From assembly GCA_947000775.1 (NCBI GenBank), contig CAMQGK010000408.1, positions 310,001 through 374,000 on the forward strand: 64,000 nucleotides of DNA. Reading direction: 5' to 3'. Positions within the stretch are counted from its first letter, which is position 1, and each line of letters starts with the position of its first letter. The DNA is from Pterois miles. Lineage: Eukaryota; Chordata; Actinopteri; Perciformes; Scorpaenidae. Made by a program: the position numbers and the translations under genes. This document shows, piece by piece, positions 43,566 through 53,765 of this stretch. The notes beneath the pieces were generated by a model. It did no database searches, was not told the DNA's origin, and worked only from the letters and a program-made list of their open reading frames with translations.

Positions 43566-44819
43566 GCAGCTGTTGAGCCTACATCATTTTTGTTTTTCTG
43601 AACAGGTAGGTAGAGTGAGTCACTGCTGACCATATGGACCTGTGATCCTTCAAGTCAACATGGAGTGCATCACAAATAGTACTGGTCTGTGTTACAGTTA
43701 CCACAAGTTATTTAACACTAAATTTATTCCATGTTGACTTTTCAAAGTGGTGTGAAGAACCGTGAATCAACCACAGAGACTGAAGCTCTGTAAGGCAGCT
43801 TAATGCTGGGTATACTAACTATAATTATTTGACCTATATGTCTGGGTGTAGATATAAATGCTAAGAATCAATTTTAAGATGAGTCATAAAAAACAAAGAG
43901 CAGGTTCATTGTTTCAGCATACTAGATGTGTCAATGTTTGAAAGCAGGATTGATCATCTTTATTTAATTCTGTATTTCATTTTTGTTATTAATTTCATTT
44001 CCTTTTTGCTCAAGGTCTAATTTTGCATCAGGAAGTGTTGTAATGATAGTGACAATACTGTTACTTGTACTTGATATACTGCTGTACAGAGACAAGTAAA
44101 AGTATATTAGCCAGTTTGAGCTCCGTCAGCTTCTGAAGCGACCTTGAGAAGATCTGACAGCTTTGTTTATTCGTTTCAAGGATTAAAGCATCCACTGCAC
44201 ATGAACCAGCATAGCTTCATGCTGTTTTTGCCACTGAGTTGTAGTAAAGTTTTATTTTGTATTTCTTTAATGATTGACGGAAGGGAATATTTGTGTGTAA
44301 TAAAAGTATGTGTGTTTGTTATTTATATTGTGTGGACAGAGATGCAGATTATTTAGCTGAATTCATAAATTATGAGACTATTGATTCTGTTTATTACTGT
44401 GCTGCTTGTGGGCACAAATGCAAGGTGTCAGTGTTGTGACATGGAAAATAGTACAATAATAATACAATATAATACAATAATACAATATTGTATTATATGT
44501 TGCTATTTGATAAAAGTAAACTGTATAGTTAAGAGTTAGTTGTAGATCTGCACGTGCGACTACATCTGAATTACATCAGTAATTGTTAATATATTCTGTG
44601 TCAATACAATAATTTTCTTTTAAACTTACCTCTGTGTTCGGCGTACGTTAATCAAATTAACGGGTGTAACTGAGAGTGTGTTTGGAATGTAGTAAATTTA
44701 ACATTGGGGTTTTGTGTTTTGTATTGTTTTATCTCTTTAGCTGAAAAATGGACATCATGATGACAGAGAATGTGAAAATCCCAATGCTGTTTTAGTTAGC
44801 AGGTTAACACCGAAGTAGA
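43563..44819. other. Unannotated AT-rich spacer
   Basis: AATACAATA-type short tandem repeats occur near 44450-44490. No gene seen. Confidence 0.45.
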
Positions 44820-45359
44820 CAATGAGATCTTTGATTTCCTCATGTGAAATGGGTCAAAGGGACAAAGTACACAGACTCTGAGCTCCAGGTGATTGTAGAG
44901 TTTGAACAGGGTATCGCAATGAAAGCACTTGAAACATGTTTCCTCCCTTTGGAAAGACCATGGGCTGCTGACCCTCATGTTATCCACCACATTCAGAGTA
45001 TTGCCAGCGTTTACACCAGTGATGCAGGCACCACTGCAACAAGAGAGACTTAGCTAAGCTGAGCGACAGGCAATCTGGAGATACCTTCCATGAAGAATTG
45101 GCTAGGATCAGTGAATTTGTTGAATCTGAGGCCCCATATCAGATCAGTGAAAATCCTGTCAAACCTTACACTAAGTGATATCCAGCCTAGCTTACTCAGC
45201 GTCCTTGTTGAGGTGAGTCAGGCCTCCCATGAGCCAAGACTGGCATTGAGGTCAGAGACTTTTCCTCTCCACAAAGAGAAAGAAACACCACTTTCCACTT
45301 ATCTTCAGATCACACATTGTCAAGTGTGGTGAAACTGAAATCATTCTCTGGGAAATTTT

Positions 45360-45690
45360 CCCAACCCAGCTTCAAAATGACTATGACGACTATGCCAAAT
45401 GGTGCAACAGTGTTGAATTCTACCTGAAAAGCCTTTCATCCCCAGCTGCAAATATAGTCAAGTCTTTGGATCCTCAAGCCTCGCCAAGACAATACTTGAA
45501 CTCACTTGACTCTGCTTATGATACTGTTAAGGATGGAGATGAGCTCTTTGCACAGTCTTCAACTTGAACAGTGCAAAGGTGAGCCACCATCATTTGCAGA
45601 GCTTCTTCTCTTACTGCAAAGAGAGGAAGATAAACAGACTAACAAACCAGCAGGCAAACATGCAAGTTGCATGCATGTCCTGCACTGAGG
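45360..45690 (+). pseudogene. Gag (PNMA-like capsid) fragment
   Basis: The frame reads YLKSLSSPAANIVKSLDP and then ASPRQYLNSLDSAYDTVKDG with DELFAQ, ending in a stop. After a shift it continues as GEPPSFAELLLLLQREED. The pattern (L-x-x-PA-x-x-x-V-x-x-L, Y-L-x-x-LD-x-x-Y/F, E/D-LF) fits the capsid region shared by Gypsy Gag and the domesticated PNMA proteins. A single intact host PNMA gene is excluded by the stop and shift and by the pol sequence downstream. Confidence 0.65.
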
Positions 45691-45826
45691 ATATTGGCAT
45701 GGCAAAATAACAAATAACATTAAGAAGCAGATTGTCAAACTCCAGATTCAGGTAGCAAAACTCAATTCATGAAATTCAGAGAAACCTGTGAAAAAGAAAG
45801 CAACAGAAAGCACAAGACAGTAGTCT

Positions 45827-45975
45827 AGTGGGGACTAGTCAGACTGTAGCGTTATGAACTGATGAAGCCACTTGGATAAGGGACGAAAAATCTTCAGAGA
45901 CAAATCTAAGTCCAGTTGCCTCCGATTCAGTTGTTGCCAGAATGAATATGACCTGGATGAATGAGAACATTCACA
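45827..45975 (+). mobile_element. Foldback-family repeat, single arm, inside the Gypsy remnant
   Basis: GGGACTAGTCAGACTGTAGC, CTGATGAAGCCACTTGGAT, TAAGTCCAGTTGCCTCCGAT and the GAATGAGAACATTCACAG end match 17115-17290 and the right arm at 33530-33636. Confidence 0.85.
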
Positions 45976-46025
45976 GACAAGATAAAACGAAAGAAAAACA
46001 TCAGCAAATCACTGCAACAGTGGGA

Positions 46026-46090
46026 CCAAAGCCTTGGTACTGCTCCAGATGTGGTGAGGATGGTCATATTGCATCCACCTGAACAATGTC
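46026..46090 (+). pseudogene. CCHC zinc knuckle, last Cys replaced by stop
   Basis: KPWYCSRCGEDGHIAST is followed by TGA. It has C-x2-C-x4-H in place; four residues after the His, where the last Cys (TGC/TGT) should be, the codon is TGA. In the living element this knuckle would bind RNA at the end of Gag. Confidence 0.8.
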
Positions 46091-46134
46091 CTGGAAAGAA
46101 CTTTAACTTTTTTCTTCCTGAGGAGCAGAAATAA

Positions 46135-46790
46135 AGAGAGTCACTCAGAAGCCGGCTGCCTTTTCTGATATCTTTGCCCAGCATGGCCTCGACTTTGGTC
46201 ATGCGATCAAAATCCAGCAACACATCAAACTGAAAGATGAGACACCTTTCAGACAGAGAGGCCATTCAAGCACCTCCAAACCCTTCTTAATGCAGGCATA
46301 ATCAGAGGATCAGAGTCCCCATTCTCATCGACGTTCGCAGGGGTGAGAAATAAAAGATGCTTATGCATTGTCAAACTTGGAGGAATTGTTTTCCGCTCTC
46401 GCTGGATCCAAGTGCTTCTCCGTGATTTCAATTGAGATGAGTGAAAGTAACGAGCCAAAACCCACCTTTGTGTGTCCTTGGGGATTGTGGGAATTTAACC
46501 ATATTCCCCAGGGAGTCACTAATGCACCATCCAGTGGTGCAGGTGCATGAGTGGCATCCACCTAAAGGAGGGTTTGGTTTTCCTTAATGATCTAGTAGTA
46601 TTTTCAGATACTCTGGAAGAGCATGACACTAGGCTTATTAGAATGCTGAAACATTTCAGGGAGTGTAGCTTGAAGCTTTCCCCCGATAAATGTAAGTTCT
46701 TCCAAACTTCAGTCCGTTTCTACTGTGTCCAGTGATGAAGTGAAGGCTGACCCTAAAAAGGTTCAAGCCTTAAAAACCCAGCAGAGACCC
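46135..46790 (+). pseudogene. Gypsy reverse transcriptase fragment
   Basis: Forward blocks are FSDIFAQHGLDFGHAIKIQQ and HIKLKDETPFRQR (46158-46255), a degenerate middle, DAYALSNLEELFSALAGSKC (46350-46415), FVCPWGLWEFNHIPQGVTNAP (as two pieces, 46467-46527) and GLVFLNDLVVFSDTLEEHD (46567-46630). KLSPDKCKFFQTSVR follows near 46670-46720. This is the order of Ty3/Gypsy RT motifs. The catalytic pair normally seen as (Y/F)xDD is FLND here, so one essential Asp is lost. There is also a deletion between the QGVTNAP and VFL(N)D blocks. The gene is dead. Confidence 0.88.
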
Positions 46791-47096
46791 TAGAAATTTA
46801 AGTTAGATTTTAAGTTAGATTAAAATACTATTAGAAAGAATACAAGTTTATTGCACTTCTGGACTGGCTTCACTTTTCAGACCCTGGAGTTGCCCACTGC
46901 TTAGACAGAAAAACATAGGAAAAAGGGTCCAGGTTGAAAAGTACCAAAGTTAATCTTTAATGGAAAGCTTGGTCTGCCTTGTGCAGTGGTATCACCAGCT
47001 TGGCTGTGACACAAGGCCGTGACAAAGCCTCTGTATTTGACTGGGAATGAAAATGGGCTGCAACAAACAGATAGGTGTTCAGAAAAAAAAAAATAA

Positions 47097-47104
<8 letters not shown>

Positions 47105-47174
<70 letters not shown>
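47105..47174. repeat. (AT)n microsatellite, 35 units
   Basis: A pure AT run preceded by an A-rich tract. Apparent ORFs across it are poly-Tyr/Ile artefacts. Confidence 0.98.
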
Positions 47175-47178
<4 letters not shown>

Positions 47179-47439
47179 AGAAACACTGTGTATCACTGAT
47201 GATCAATCATTTGAAAAAGCATAAAGCATCCTTCTCCACATACCTCACAGCTACTATTTTTTTTGTGCAAGAACTGCATTTTTCAGTGATTGGATGGCGA
47301 GCATTTGTGTTGTGTAAACTGCTCAAAAACCCCTTTTGTCAATCTAGCAAGGAAAGCCACTCATCCTCTGAATGCTCTAGGTCTCTGGTTTGTGGCTGTA
47401 AAGTTTCATGAGGCTGTGATTATCCTAGAGGTCACCAAA
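47175..47439. other. Unannotated
   Basis: The ORF frames 47199-47544 run into the D repeat and have no domain. Confidence 0.4.
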
Positions 47440-47757
47440 AATGGTCTCACTACAATGAACTGGCTCCTATGGGGACTAACAACATCACATATAAATACAA
47501 CTGGGCTCATTAGATCCACAAGAGTCTCAGCTTTACAGTGCTAACCAATTTATGTAATTCAAGACTGTTTAGGGACCCCAGTATACAGAAATATTCAGAC
47601 ACATAATTTTGGAATAGGTGAAAATAACACATTTATACTGCATGAATAAAACTGCAAGGTATTTGCCCAAAACTACATGGGATTATCATAAAGTGGGCAT
47701 GTCTGTCAAGGGGAGATTCATGGATACCCATAAAACACATTTTCATTCACAGTTGCA
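47440..47757 (-). repeat. Dispersed repeat family D, reverse copy
   Basis: TGTTTAGGGACCCCAGTATA, AAACTACATGGGATTATCAT and AAGGGGAGATTCATGGATAC are inverted counterparts of blocks at 15950-16140. Confidence 0.78.
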
Positions 47758-47879
47758 AGAAGAAGTATGTACTGTATCTTACTTAGATTTCTGCATAAAT
47801 TGGTCATAAAATGTGTTCTGATCTTCATCTAATTCACAACAATATGCAAACAGTCTGCTTAAACTAACACCACACAAAA

Positions 47880-48515
47880 TATCTCATGCACCGGCTCTCC
47901 TCACACAATGATCTCTCCTACATGCTCGGCACATGGAGAGGCTTCAATTGGTTGTAATCTGTAACCTCACTGCTAAATACTGCCAGATCTTACACACTAG
48001 ACCTCTGAAGGTAAGAAAACATTTGGATTCAGTCATGTTTCAAAACTGTCATGGCCATACATACTTTTCCCACCCTGCGCTGTGAATGTTTACATGTTGT
48101 GTTCAATAAAATCATTTTTTGTGCGGTCAGATTACAACCAATGTGCCTCTCCATGTGCCAAGCATGTAGAAGAGATTGTTCGAAAAGAGCCAGTGCATGA
48201 GTGAGGGTATGTATATGTGGGAGGTAGGTGGTGAAGCAAGAGAGAGAGAGAGAGAGCAATATCAGTGGCAGCCAGTAACGTGATTGACTCTGGCAAAAGC
48301 AGGAAAGGTTAAGAGTTGGTTTGTCCATTCTGGGCTACTGTAGAAACATGCTGGTGCAATATGGCGGCCTTTAAACAACATACAGCTCGTTCTAAAGTTA
48401 AAAAACACAATACTTATTTTGTGCGTGTTTATACACTAAAGAAAACATAAGTATATTATTACATTACATTTATGCCAATAGATCGTCCTAATTGTTACAC
48501 ACTGGTCTTTAAAAT
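47880..48515 (+). repeat. R4 repeat copy 2 with an inverted-arm region upstream
   Basis: 48205-48515 matches the R4 copy at 40535. Just upstream, GATCTCTCCTACATGCTCGG...TTGGTTGTAATCTG (47912-47968) is inverted at 48127-48182, CAGATTACAACCAA...CATGTAGAAGAGATTG. This suggests a larger DNA element. A (GA)n tract lies at 48240-48256. Confidence 0.7.
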
Positions 48516-48539
48516 GAAGCTTCCCCACCTGACTTACAA

Positions 48540-48606
48540 TCCATCCATCCATCGTCAGCCGCTTATCCCGTTAAGGGTCGCGGGGGGGCTGGAGCCGATC
48601 CCAGCT
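48540..48606 (-). mobile_element. SINE-B copy 4, 5'-truncated to 67 bp
   Basis: Only the 3' end of SINE-B is present (CCATCCATCG, CCGCTTATCCCGTTAAGGG and GCTGGAGCCGATCCCAGCT in reverse). A perfect 12-bp duplication CCTGACTTACAA flanks it at 48528-48539 and 48607-48618. Confidence 0.95.
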
Positions 48607-48618
48607 CCTGACTTACAA

Positions 48619-48984
48619 ATCTATTTTAATTTAAATCCCAGTGGAGATATTTAATTCAACTCACTTGTATTAAAATCATCTAGCATCTACTATAAATAGC
48701 TTTATTCAGGGAAACAGGCTCCATGTGAAACAGGCTCCACCTTATACAGACCACCTAGTCCTATTATCAGTTTTTTGAAGATTTTATTTCAACCCTTGTT
48801 ACTCGTTCTGTGAATTCAAATTCACCTTTAAAAGGCTGATGGTCCTCTATGTAAAACCTTTTTGGCCCCTCTTGATACTTTGCCATCACAAAGGCTGTAA
48901 AGGATCATGGTAACACGCTGCGGGGGGCTATCTTGGCTCTATTGAGTGTCTGTGGGATCAACAACTGATGAAGAAATAATAATA
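48619..48984. other. Unannotated
   Basis: Nothing recognised. Confidence 0.45.
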
Positions 48985-49400
48985 CAAACTTTATTTATAT
49001 AGCACCTTAAATAACAGACTTTACAAAGTGCTTTGTCTGGCAAAGTAAAATAAAACCAGGATACAAGGCAATATAATAACAGCAATGAGGCCAAACAAAA
49101 GCAAGACAAAACTAGGGTAAAAGCTAAAACAGTGCAATAGATGAAAACAACTGAAAATATAAATTAAATAAATACAAACAAAAAGAAAAAAGCAATAAAA
49201 TCAATAAAATGGTAAAAAAAAATATGACATCACATAAAAGCAAGTCAATAAAAATGGTTTTATAACACAGTGCAATAGATAAAAACATAAATAAATACGT
49301 ATAAAAGGAAAAAAAAGCAATAAAAACAATAAAGCAATAAAATGACCATAAAAAGAAGACATCACACAAGAATATGTCTATAAAAAGGGGTTTGAAGAAG
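48985..49400 (-). mobile_element. LINE 3' UTR-like A-rich repeat, reverse strand
   Basis: AAACTTTATTTATATAGCAC and TTTACAAAGTGCTTT in reverse are the typical GTGCTATATAAATAAAGTTT ending of many fish L2-type LINEs. An A-rich stretch with two similar halves follows (GTGCAATAGAT...AAAAACATAAATAAAT at 49130-49190 and 49270-49330). Confidence 0.6.
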
Positions 49401-50129
49401 TGATTTAAAAGAGATTACTGATTCTGGGGGCCCAATGTCAAAAGCACCGTCACCTTTAGATTTAAAAAGTAAGTGCACACTAACACAGTACTGGTGTTAA
49501 TACTGACATTTCCTACCAGATTTATAAAAATCTGCATGTCATGGTTGAAAATGGATCTATTTTGTTTAAATCAGCTCTAAATTTGCAAGGCCAGTTCTGA
49601 GATCGAGTCAACTAGTTGTCTATGTCATGAAATAAAAGAAGGCTAACGCCCTTTAATCAGACCCTGTAGCATTACAATCGCAGCAGAAGCCTGTTTTCTC
49701 TCCCTACAGCCTGGTGATGCTGGGCAGGCCAAGTTAGCCTAGTCTTGGCCATGAGGTAAGGCCGCAGTCTGGACCAGTAGTTCTGTCGTAGCCTCGGACC
49801 AGACTCAGCCCAGAGATATAGCTAAAGTGTGGCACAAAAGGGTGTCTGTGTCTGACAAACCCACAACTAAGCAAGGATACCTGAACTCGGTCCAGGTTCA
49901 AGCCTGAAGTACACAACTTAAGAGTTCAAGGATGGACTGGTTTGCCTGTGGAAGAGTTGACCATAATGGTTTTGAACTGTCCGGGTGCATCCAACCTTAG
50001 TGTACTGCTCTCTTGAGGGGCTGCACCAGTGTGTCCTTAGTTAAGGACATTTAATTAATTCCCTTTCCTTTCTTTGAGGACAACTCAAGAGGAGCTTAAT
50101 CAATGCTTTTTGCTGAACCAATCATAGAG
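49401..50129. other. Unannotated
   Basis: Nothing recognised. Confidence 0.45.
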
Positions 50130-50322
50130 AATTGCAAAGTGTTTCACAACTGAAAAACCTCTTCTGGAATGCTTTCTGGAGCCTTCGATGGAGCCATAAA
50201 GACCTCTGTTGCCATGTAATAGGCATTCCAAGTATTCAGTGCTGTCTTGCTGCCCCTGGTTGCATGCGGTGGATGCTGCAGGACAAGTCTTTAAAAAGAT
50301 CGCCCTGCACGCTGTGGACAAA

Positions 50323-50545
50323 GTATTGTGGTTCTAGCCATTGTGCATGTGTCAGACATTGAGGAGCTGTTAGTGGCATTTGGGACTGCCAAGAGCTTCA
50401 GATACATACCTGTCCATGAGATTGCCAAGTCTCTGGGTCCTGACAAATCCAAGGCCTTACCTGTGCTCTGCCTTCACTGGCTGTGACATAGTATGTGCAT
50501 TGCAGCCAGGGGCAGGAAGACAGCATAGCATACGTAGAATGCCTC
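50323..50545 (+). pseudogene. Remnant of a repetitive fish ORF with FTGCD motif, frameshifted
   Basis: One frame reads VVLAIVHVSDIEELLVAFGT, AKSFRYIPVHEIAKSLGP and then DKSKALPV before a stop. The adjacent frame continues with CSAFTGCDIVCALQPGAGR. I recall this combination (V-H-E-I-A-x-x-LGP, then AFTGCD) from multi-copy, uncharacterised fish proteins carried by transposable elements. I cannot name the element. The frameshift between the two pieces means no intact protein. The 189-codon ORF at 50380-50949 is a chance fusion of the second frame with the SINE. Confidence 0.45.
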
Positions 50546-50628
50546 TGACACGTGTCAAACTCAAGGCCTGCGGGCCAAATCCGGCACAGCACCTCATTGT
50601 ATGTGGTCCACAAGGGCTTGCAAAGAAT

Positions 50629-50963
50629 AGAAGAAGAAGAAGAGAAGATCTACCTTTATTAGTCCCACAATGGGGAAATTCAATTTTACACTCTGTTAAA
50701 CTCATACATGGTACATGCAGACCTGAAACACACATACATGCAGTAATGGAGAGATGTCAGAGTGAGGGGGCTGCTCCTGACAAGCGCCCCGAGCAGTTGG
50801 GGGTTTGGTGCCTTGCTCAGGGGCACCTCGGCAGTGCCCAAGAGGTAAACTGGCACCTCTCCAGCTACCAGTTCACGCTCAGTTTTTGGTCCATGTCGGG
50901 ACTTGAACCGGTGACCCTCCGGTTCCCAAGCCAACTCCCTACAGACTGAGCTACTGCCGCCCC
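50629..50963 (-). mobile_element. SINE-A copy 2, near full length
   Basis: The head at 50963 is GGGGCGGCAGTAGCTCAG in reverse, the B box is GGTTCAAGTCC, and the 3' end is GTGGGACTAATAAAGGTAGA-like followed by a TTC-rich tail (complement of GAAGAAGAAG at 50629-50650). It is about 98% identical to the copy at 1-291. Confidence 0.92.
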
Positions 50964-51144
50964 ATAATACATTATGCTTATACAATTCTATGCCGCTTTA
51001 CGGAAGTGCGGTGTCCTACGTGTCCCACAATGCATCTCAAATTTGTTACATGCGCACTGAAGCATCTCAGTATCACCGGTTTCCTGCAGTGGCGCTCTAG
51101 TGTATATGTATCCATATGTCCATATGTATATGAATAGTACCAAA

Positions 51145-51351
51145 ATGTCCAAGAAAAGAAAAGCTGATGCAGAGGGAAAGAAATTTACTGAGAGACGGGG
51201 AAGAGAATCCATGTTTGTGTTTAATGGAGACAAGCCGGTTTGTCTTCTTTGCTACGAGGCAGTGCAGTGCCCAAGGAATACAACTTACAGTGGCACTAAG
51301 ACACCAAACAGCCAACTGTCACACCACAATCATCACCACACCACAGACTGA
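51145..51351 (+). pseudogene. N-terminus of hAT-Charlie transposase (BED finger start)
   Basis: The ATG at 51145 opens MSKKRKADAEGKKFTERRGR, then ESMFVFNGDKPVCLLCYEAV. A start MSKKRK followed by a W/F-rich spacer and KPxCLLC is typical of Charlie-type hAT transposases and of the domesticated GTF2IRD2-like proteins. The first zinc-binding pair (C-x2-C) is present. The downstream H-x-H part is lost in a His/Thr-rich tail (LSHHNHH) ending in a stop at 51349. It is a truncated, non-functional fragment. Confidence 0.75.
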
Positions 51352-51400
51352 ACGTCAGATCAGAGCATATTGATCTGTTGGACTATAGTTCTACAAAGTT

Positions 51401-51837
51401 GAACAAAGTTAATGTAATAAATAGCGTTTGATAATATTTGTGTGATGGTAAAAAAAGACCTTTATTATTCACTTGAGAATTATTTTGATCTTTGAGTGGA
51501 TTCAACTGTGGATGAGTAATGATGAAGGTTTCTTAATCTCATAAATTCATGGGATTTATTTTATAATAACAGAAATGTGTGCGTGTGCCCACAAACAGTA
51601 TTTTTGTGTCTACGTGCACAAGCATGTGTTTTTGTCACTGAATTATTTTTTTTATTTTTTTAAATCAATTGTCCAATATTTCTGCTTGCAATCATTTTTT
51701 GATAGACTTATGCTTTCAGAGCAAGTTATTAAATAAATGATTACTAAAACTGATAGTAATCAAATGCAGAGGCATATGATCATAATATGATCAGAAGTAG
51801 ATTTATTTATGTAGTCTTACAATTACAACCGCATAAG
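51401..51837. other. Unannotated AT-rich spacer
   Basis: Nothing recognised. Confidence 0.45.
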
Positions 51838-52180
51838 ATAAGATAAGATAAGATAAGCTATTCCTTTATTAGTCCCACAGTGGAGAAATTCACATGTTAC
51901 AGCAGCAAAGTAGATTAATAAACAAGAGCAATAAACAAGAAGCATAGATTTAATAAAGTATTTATAAAATAATATATACACACAGTAGAAAAGGTAAAGA
52001 TAAATATGTCCAGCATATAAATATGTACAATCTAAAATACAACAAAAATATATAAAAAGAGAAAAATATGATATGATATGATAATATGCTACATATAGTG
52101 TACTGTAGCAAAAACTATATGGACAGTAGTGCAGTAAAATGTTCAGTGTATAGGTTATGTACATGGAAAAAAATCTGGAA
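51838..52180 (-). mobile_element. 3' UTR of an L2-type LINE, reverse strand
   Basis: GATAAGATAAGATAAGATAA followed by CTATTCCTTTATTAGTCCCA and CAGTGGAGAAATT is the reverse of the LINE tail at 20265. The A-rich stretch that follows has no reading frame of its own and leads into a TA array. Confidence 0.75.
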
Positions 52181-52188
52181 ATAAATAG

Positions 52189-52299
<111 letters not shown>

Positions 52300-53585
52300 G
52301 TTCACATAATTGCACAGTAAGCTAGTGCAAACTTATTTATAGGGTCATTCTTAGGAAATTGAGTGAAAATAAAACATTTTGGTCACATAACAAGAGTGTG
52401 TTAATGTAACTCAGGTACTAGGAATCCTAGTAAGGTCATATTAATAAAATATTAAGTAATTTCTTTGAAAACAAGTGCATTTTTTTATTAACAAAGTTAA
52501 TACTAAACTTGCTCCTCCTTGATGGCTACTGTCCCTCTCACCCTGTAGCTGATAATTATTTTTTTTATTATTATTATTGTATGTTTTATTCCAGCAAAAC
52601 TGGAGATGATGCTGTATTTTCTAAAGAAATGAAGCATCATATGAATATGAATACTATCACCTGACAAAATTTTGAATTTATACTAAAAAAATGTGATAGT
52701 GTATATAAGTGTGTATTATAATAATTATGGTCTATTTGTGTCTTATGGGGAACAGCAGACAGTAAAAAGCAGATTGAGCAGCAGTTGTGCCAGTTTAGGA
52801 GTTAAATAGTGAAAAAACAAAAACTAAACTGTAGAATGACAGAAGTTTAGCAGGATTTTAAGATTGGCCATGGCAGCAAGGACAACAGCATAACAGTAAT
52901 TCAAAGTTTGTTTAAATAATCTATTTTGTCATAAGGGCCATGCCATAAAGCAATATGGTTATTATACTTTGCACATGGACACCCTGGTATATATTTTACA
53001 TTTCATTTGCTGTTTTCTTTCTCATTTAGACTAAAAGCTGCCTGGGCATCAGAAGTGGAGGCTTCAGTACAAATGGCTCTGCAATGCCACAGACAGGGAT
53101 GGTGGAAGGACCAGAAGGAGTGAGCATAAATGTGCAGGCAGACATCAACTGTTTTATATAAATACTGGTTCTCATGATTTCATTCAATAATGAAAAAAAT
53201 GTATTCGATATTGAATATAATCTTTTCTTCTAAACCAGATGTAAAACGTCTTTAAAAAGTCTTTTACTTGCAATAAATGTAGTATAGAAACATGGGAGTC
53301 TTTCAATAAGGACAATTATTATATACATTCATAGTTTTGTGGGTCCAGTTTTGGCAAGTTTATACAGCAGGTACAAAATAGGACCAAAGTGATTTTGTTG
53401 AGGCCGTACAGAGCACAGCTACAGGGGCACTGGAAATGGTCCCATGTGTCCTGGTGCGCCCAGTATGCCAACAATGTGTTAAAACATATGAGACATCTGA
53501 GAAACTAGGTGTCGTACTTCCTTTGTAAACTAAACAAAAGTCCCTACAAGCTGCTGATTTTATAGGGGCTATAGGTAACAGCTAA
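52300..53585. other. Unannotated spacer
   Basis: Nothing recognised. Confidence 0.45.
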
Positions 53586-53762
53586 AAATCTGAGCTGGGA
53601 CTGGCAATATCAGACAGAAACAATATGAACGAAGTGATTACAGAAAAGGCTCTTGCAAACTGGGACTCAGAGCTGGACTATGTTGATGTGTTTTATCAGG
53701 AAAACAGGCCTCTTCAGAGATACAACACGGAGATTCAAGACGTTTATTTGCCATTTGCTCAG
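53586..53762 (+). CDS. Candidate exon or old element ORF, function unknown
   Basis: An open forward frame from a stop at 53583 reads KSELGLAISDRNNMNEVITE, then KALANWDSELDYVDVFYQEN and RPLQRYNTEIQDVYLPFAQ. It reaches CAG followed by GTATGT at 53763, a good donor site. Amino acid use is balanced, with charged and aromatic residues, unlike the AT-rich noise ORFs around it. The upstream acceptor (CAGACAG near 53611-53617) lacks a pyrimidine tract. I do not recognise the protein. It may be a real internal exon, a piece of a transposon gene, or chance. Confidence 0.25.
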
Positions 53763-53765
53763 GTA

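Larger units (their letters stand above)
45030..46790 (+). mobile_element. Gypsy-type LTR retrotransposon remnant (gag and pol pieces)
   Basis: Gag-like, zinc-knuckle and reverse transcriptase blocks follow each other in the normal order on the forward strand, with stops and shifts throughout. A foldback-family repeat is inserted between gag and the zinc knuckle. I see no convincing flanking LTR pair, protease, RNase H or integrase. Confidence 0.8.
50549..51400 (+). mobile_element. hAT-Charlie-like element, 5' part, split by SINE-A
   Basis: It starts CACGTGTCAAACTCAAGGCC followed by TGCGGGCCAAAT, the tip style of hAT-Charlie elements. It is interrupted by SINE-A at 50629-50963. It continues through untranslated sequence to a transposase start at 51145. 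The rest of the element (catalytic domain, right end) is missing. Confidence 0.7.

Noticed and set aside
45030..46790. Domesticated PNMA or retroviral gene
   Set aside because: Stops, shifts, an inserted repeat and a lost catalytic Asp exclude a functional gene; no env-like region is seen.
46901..47206. ORFs across the (AT)n array, also 51823-52315
   Set aside because: The peptides are (YI)n from the microsatellite.
50380..50949. 189-codon ORF as a host protein
   Set aside because: Its right half is SINE-A in antisense and its left half is a frameshifted element ORF. The join is accidental.
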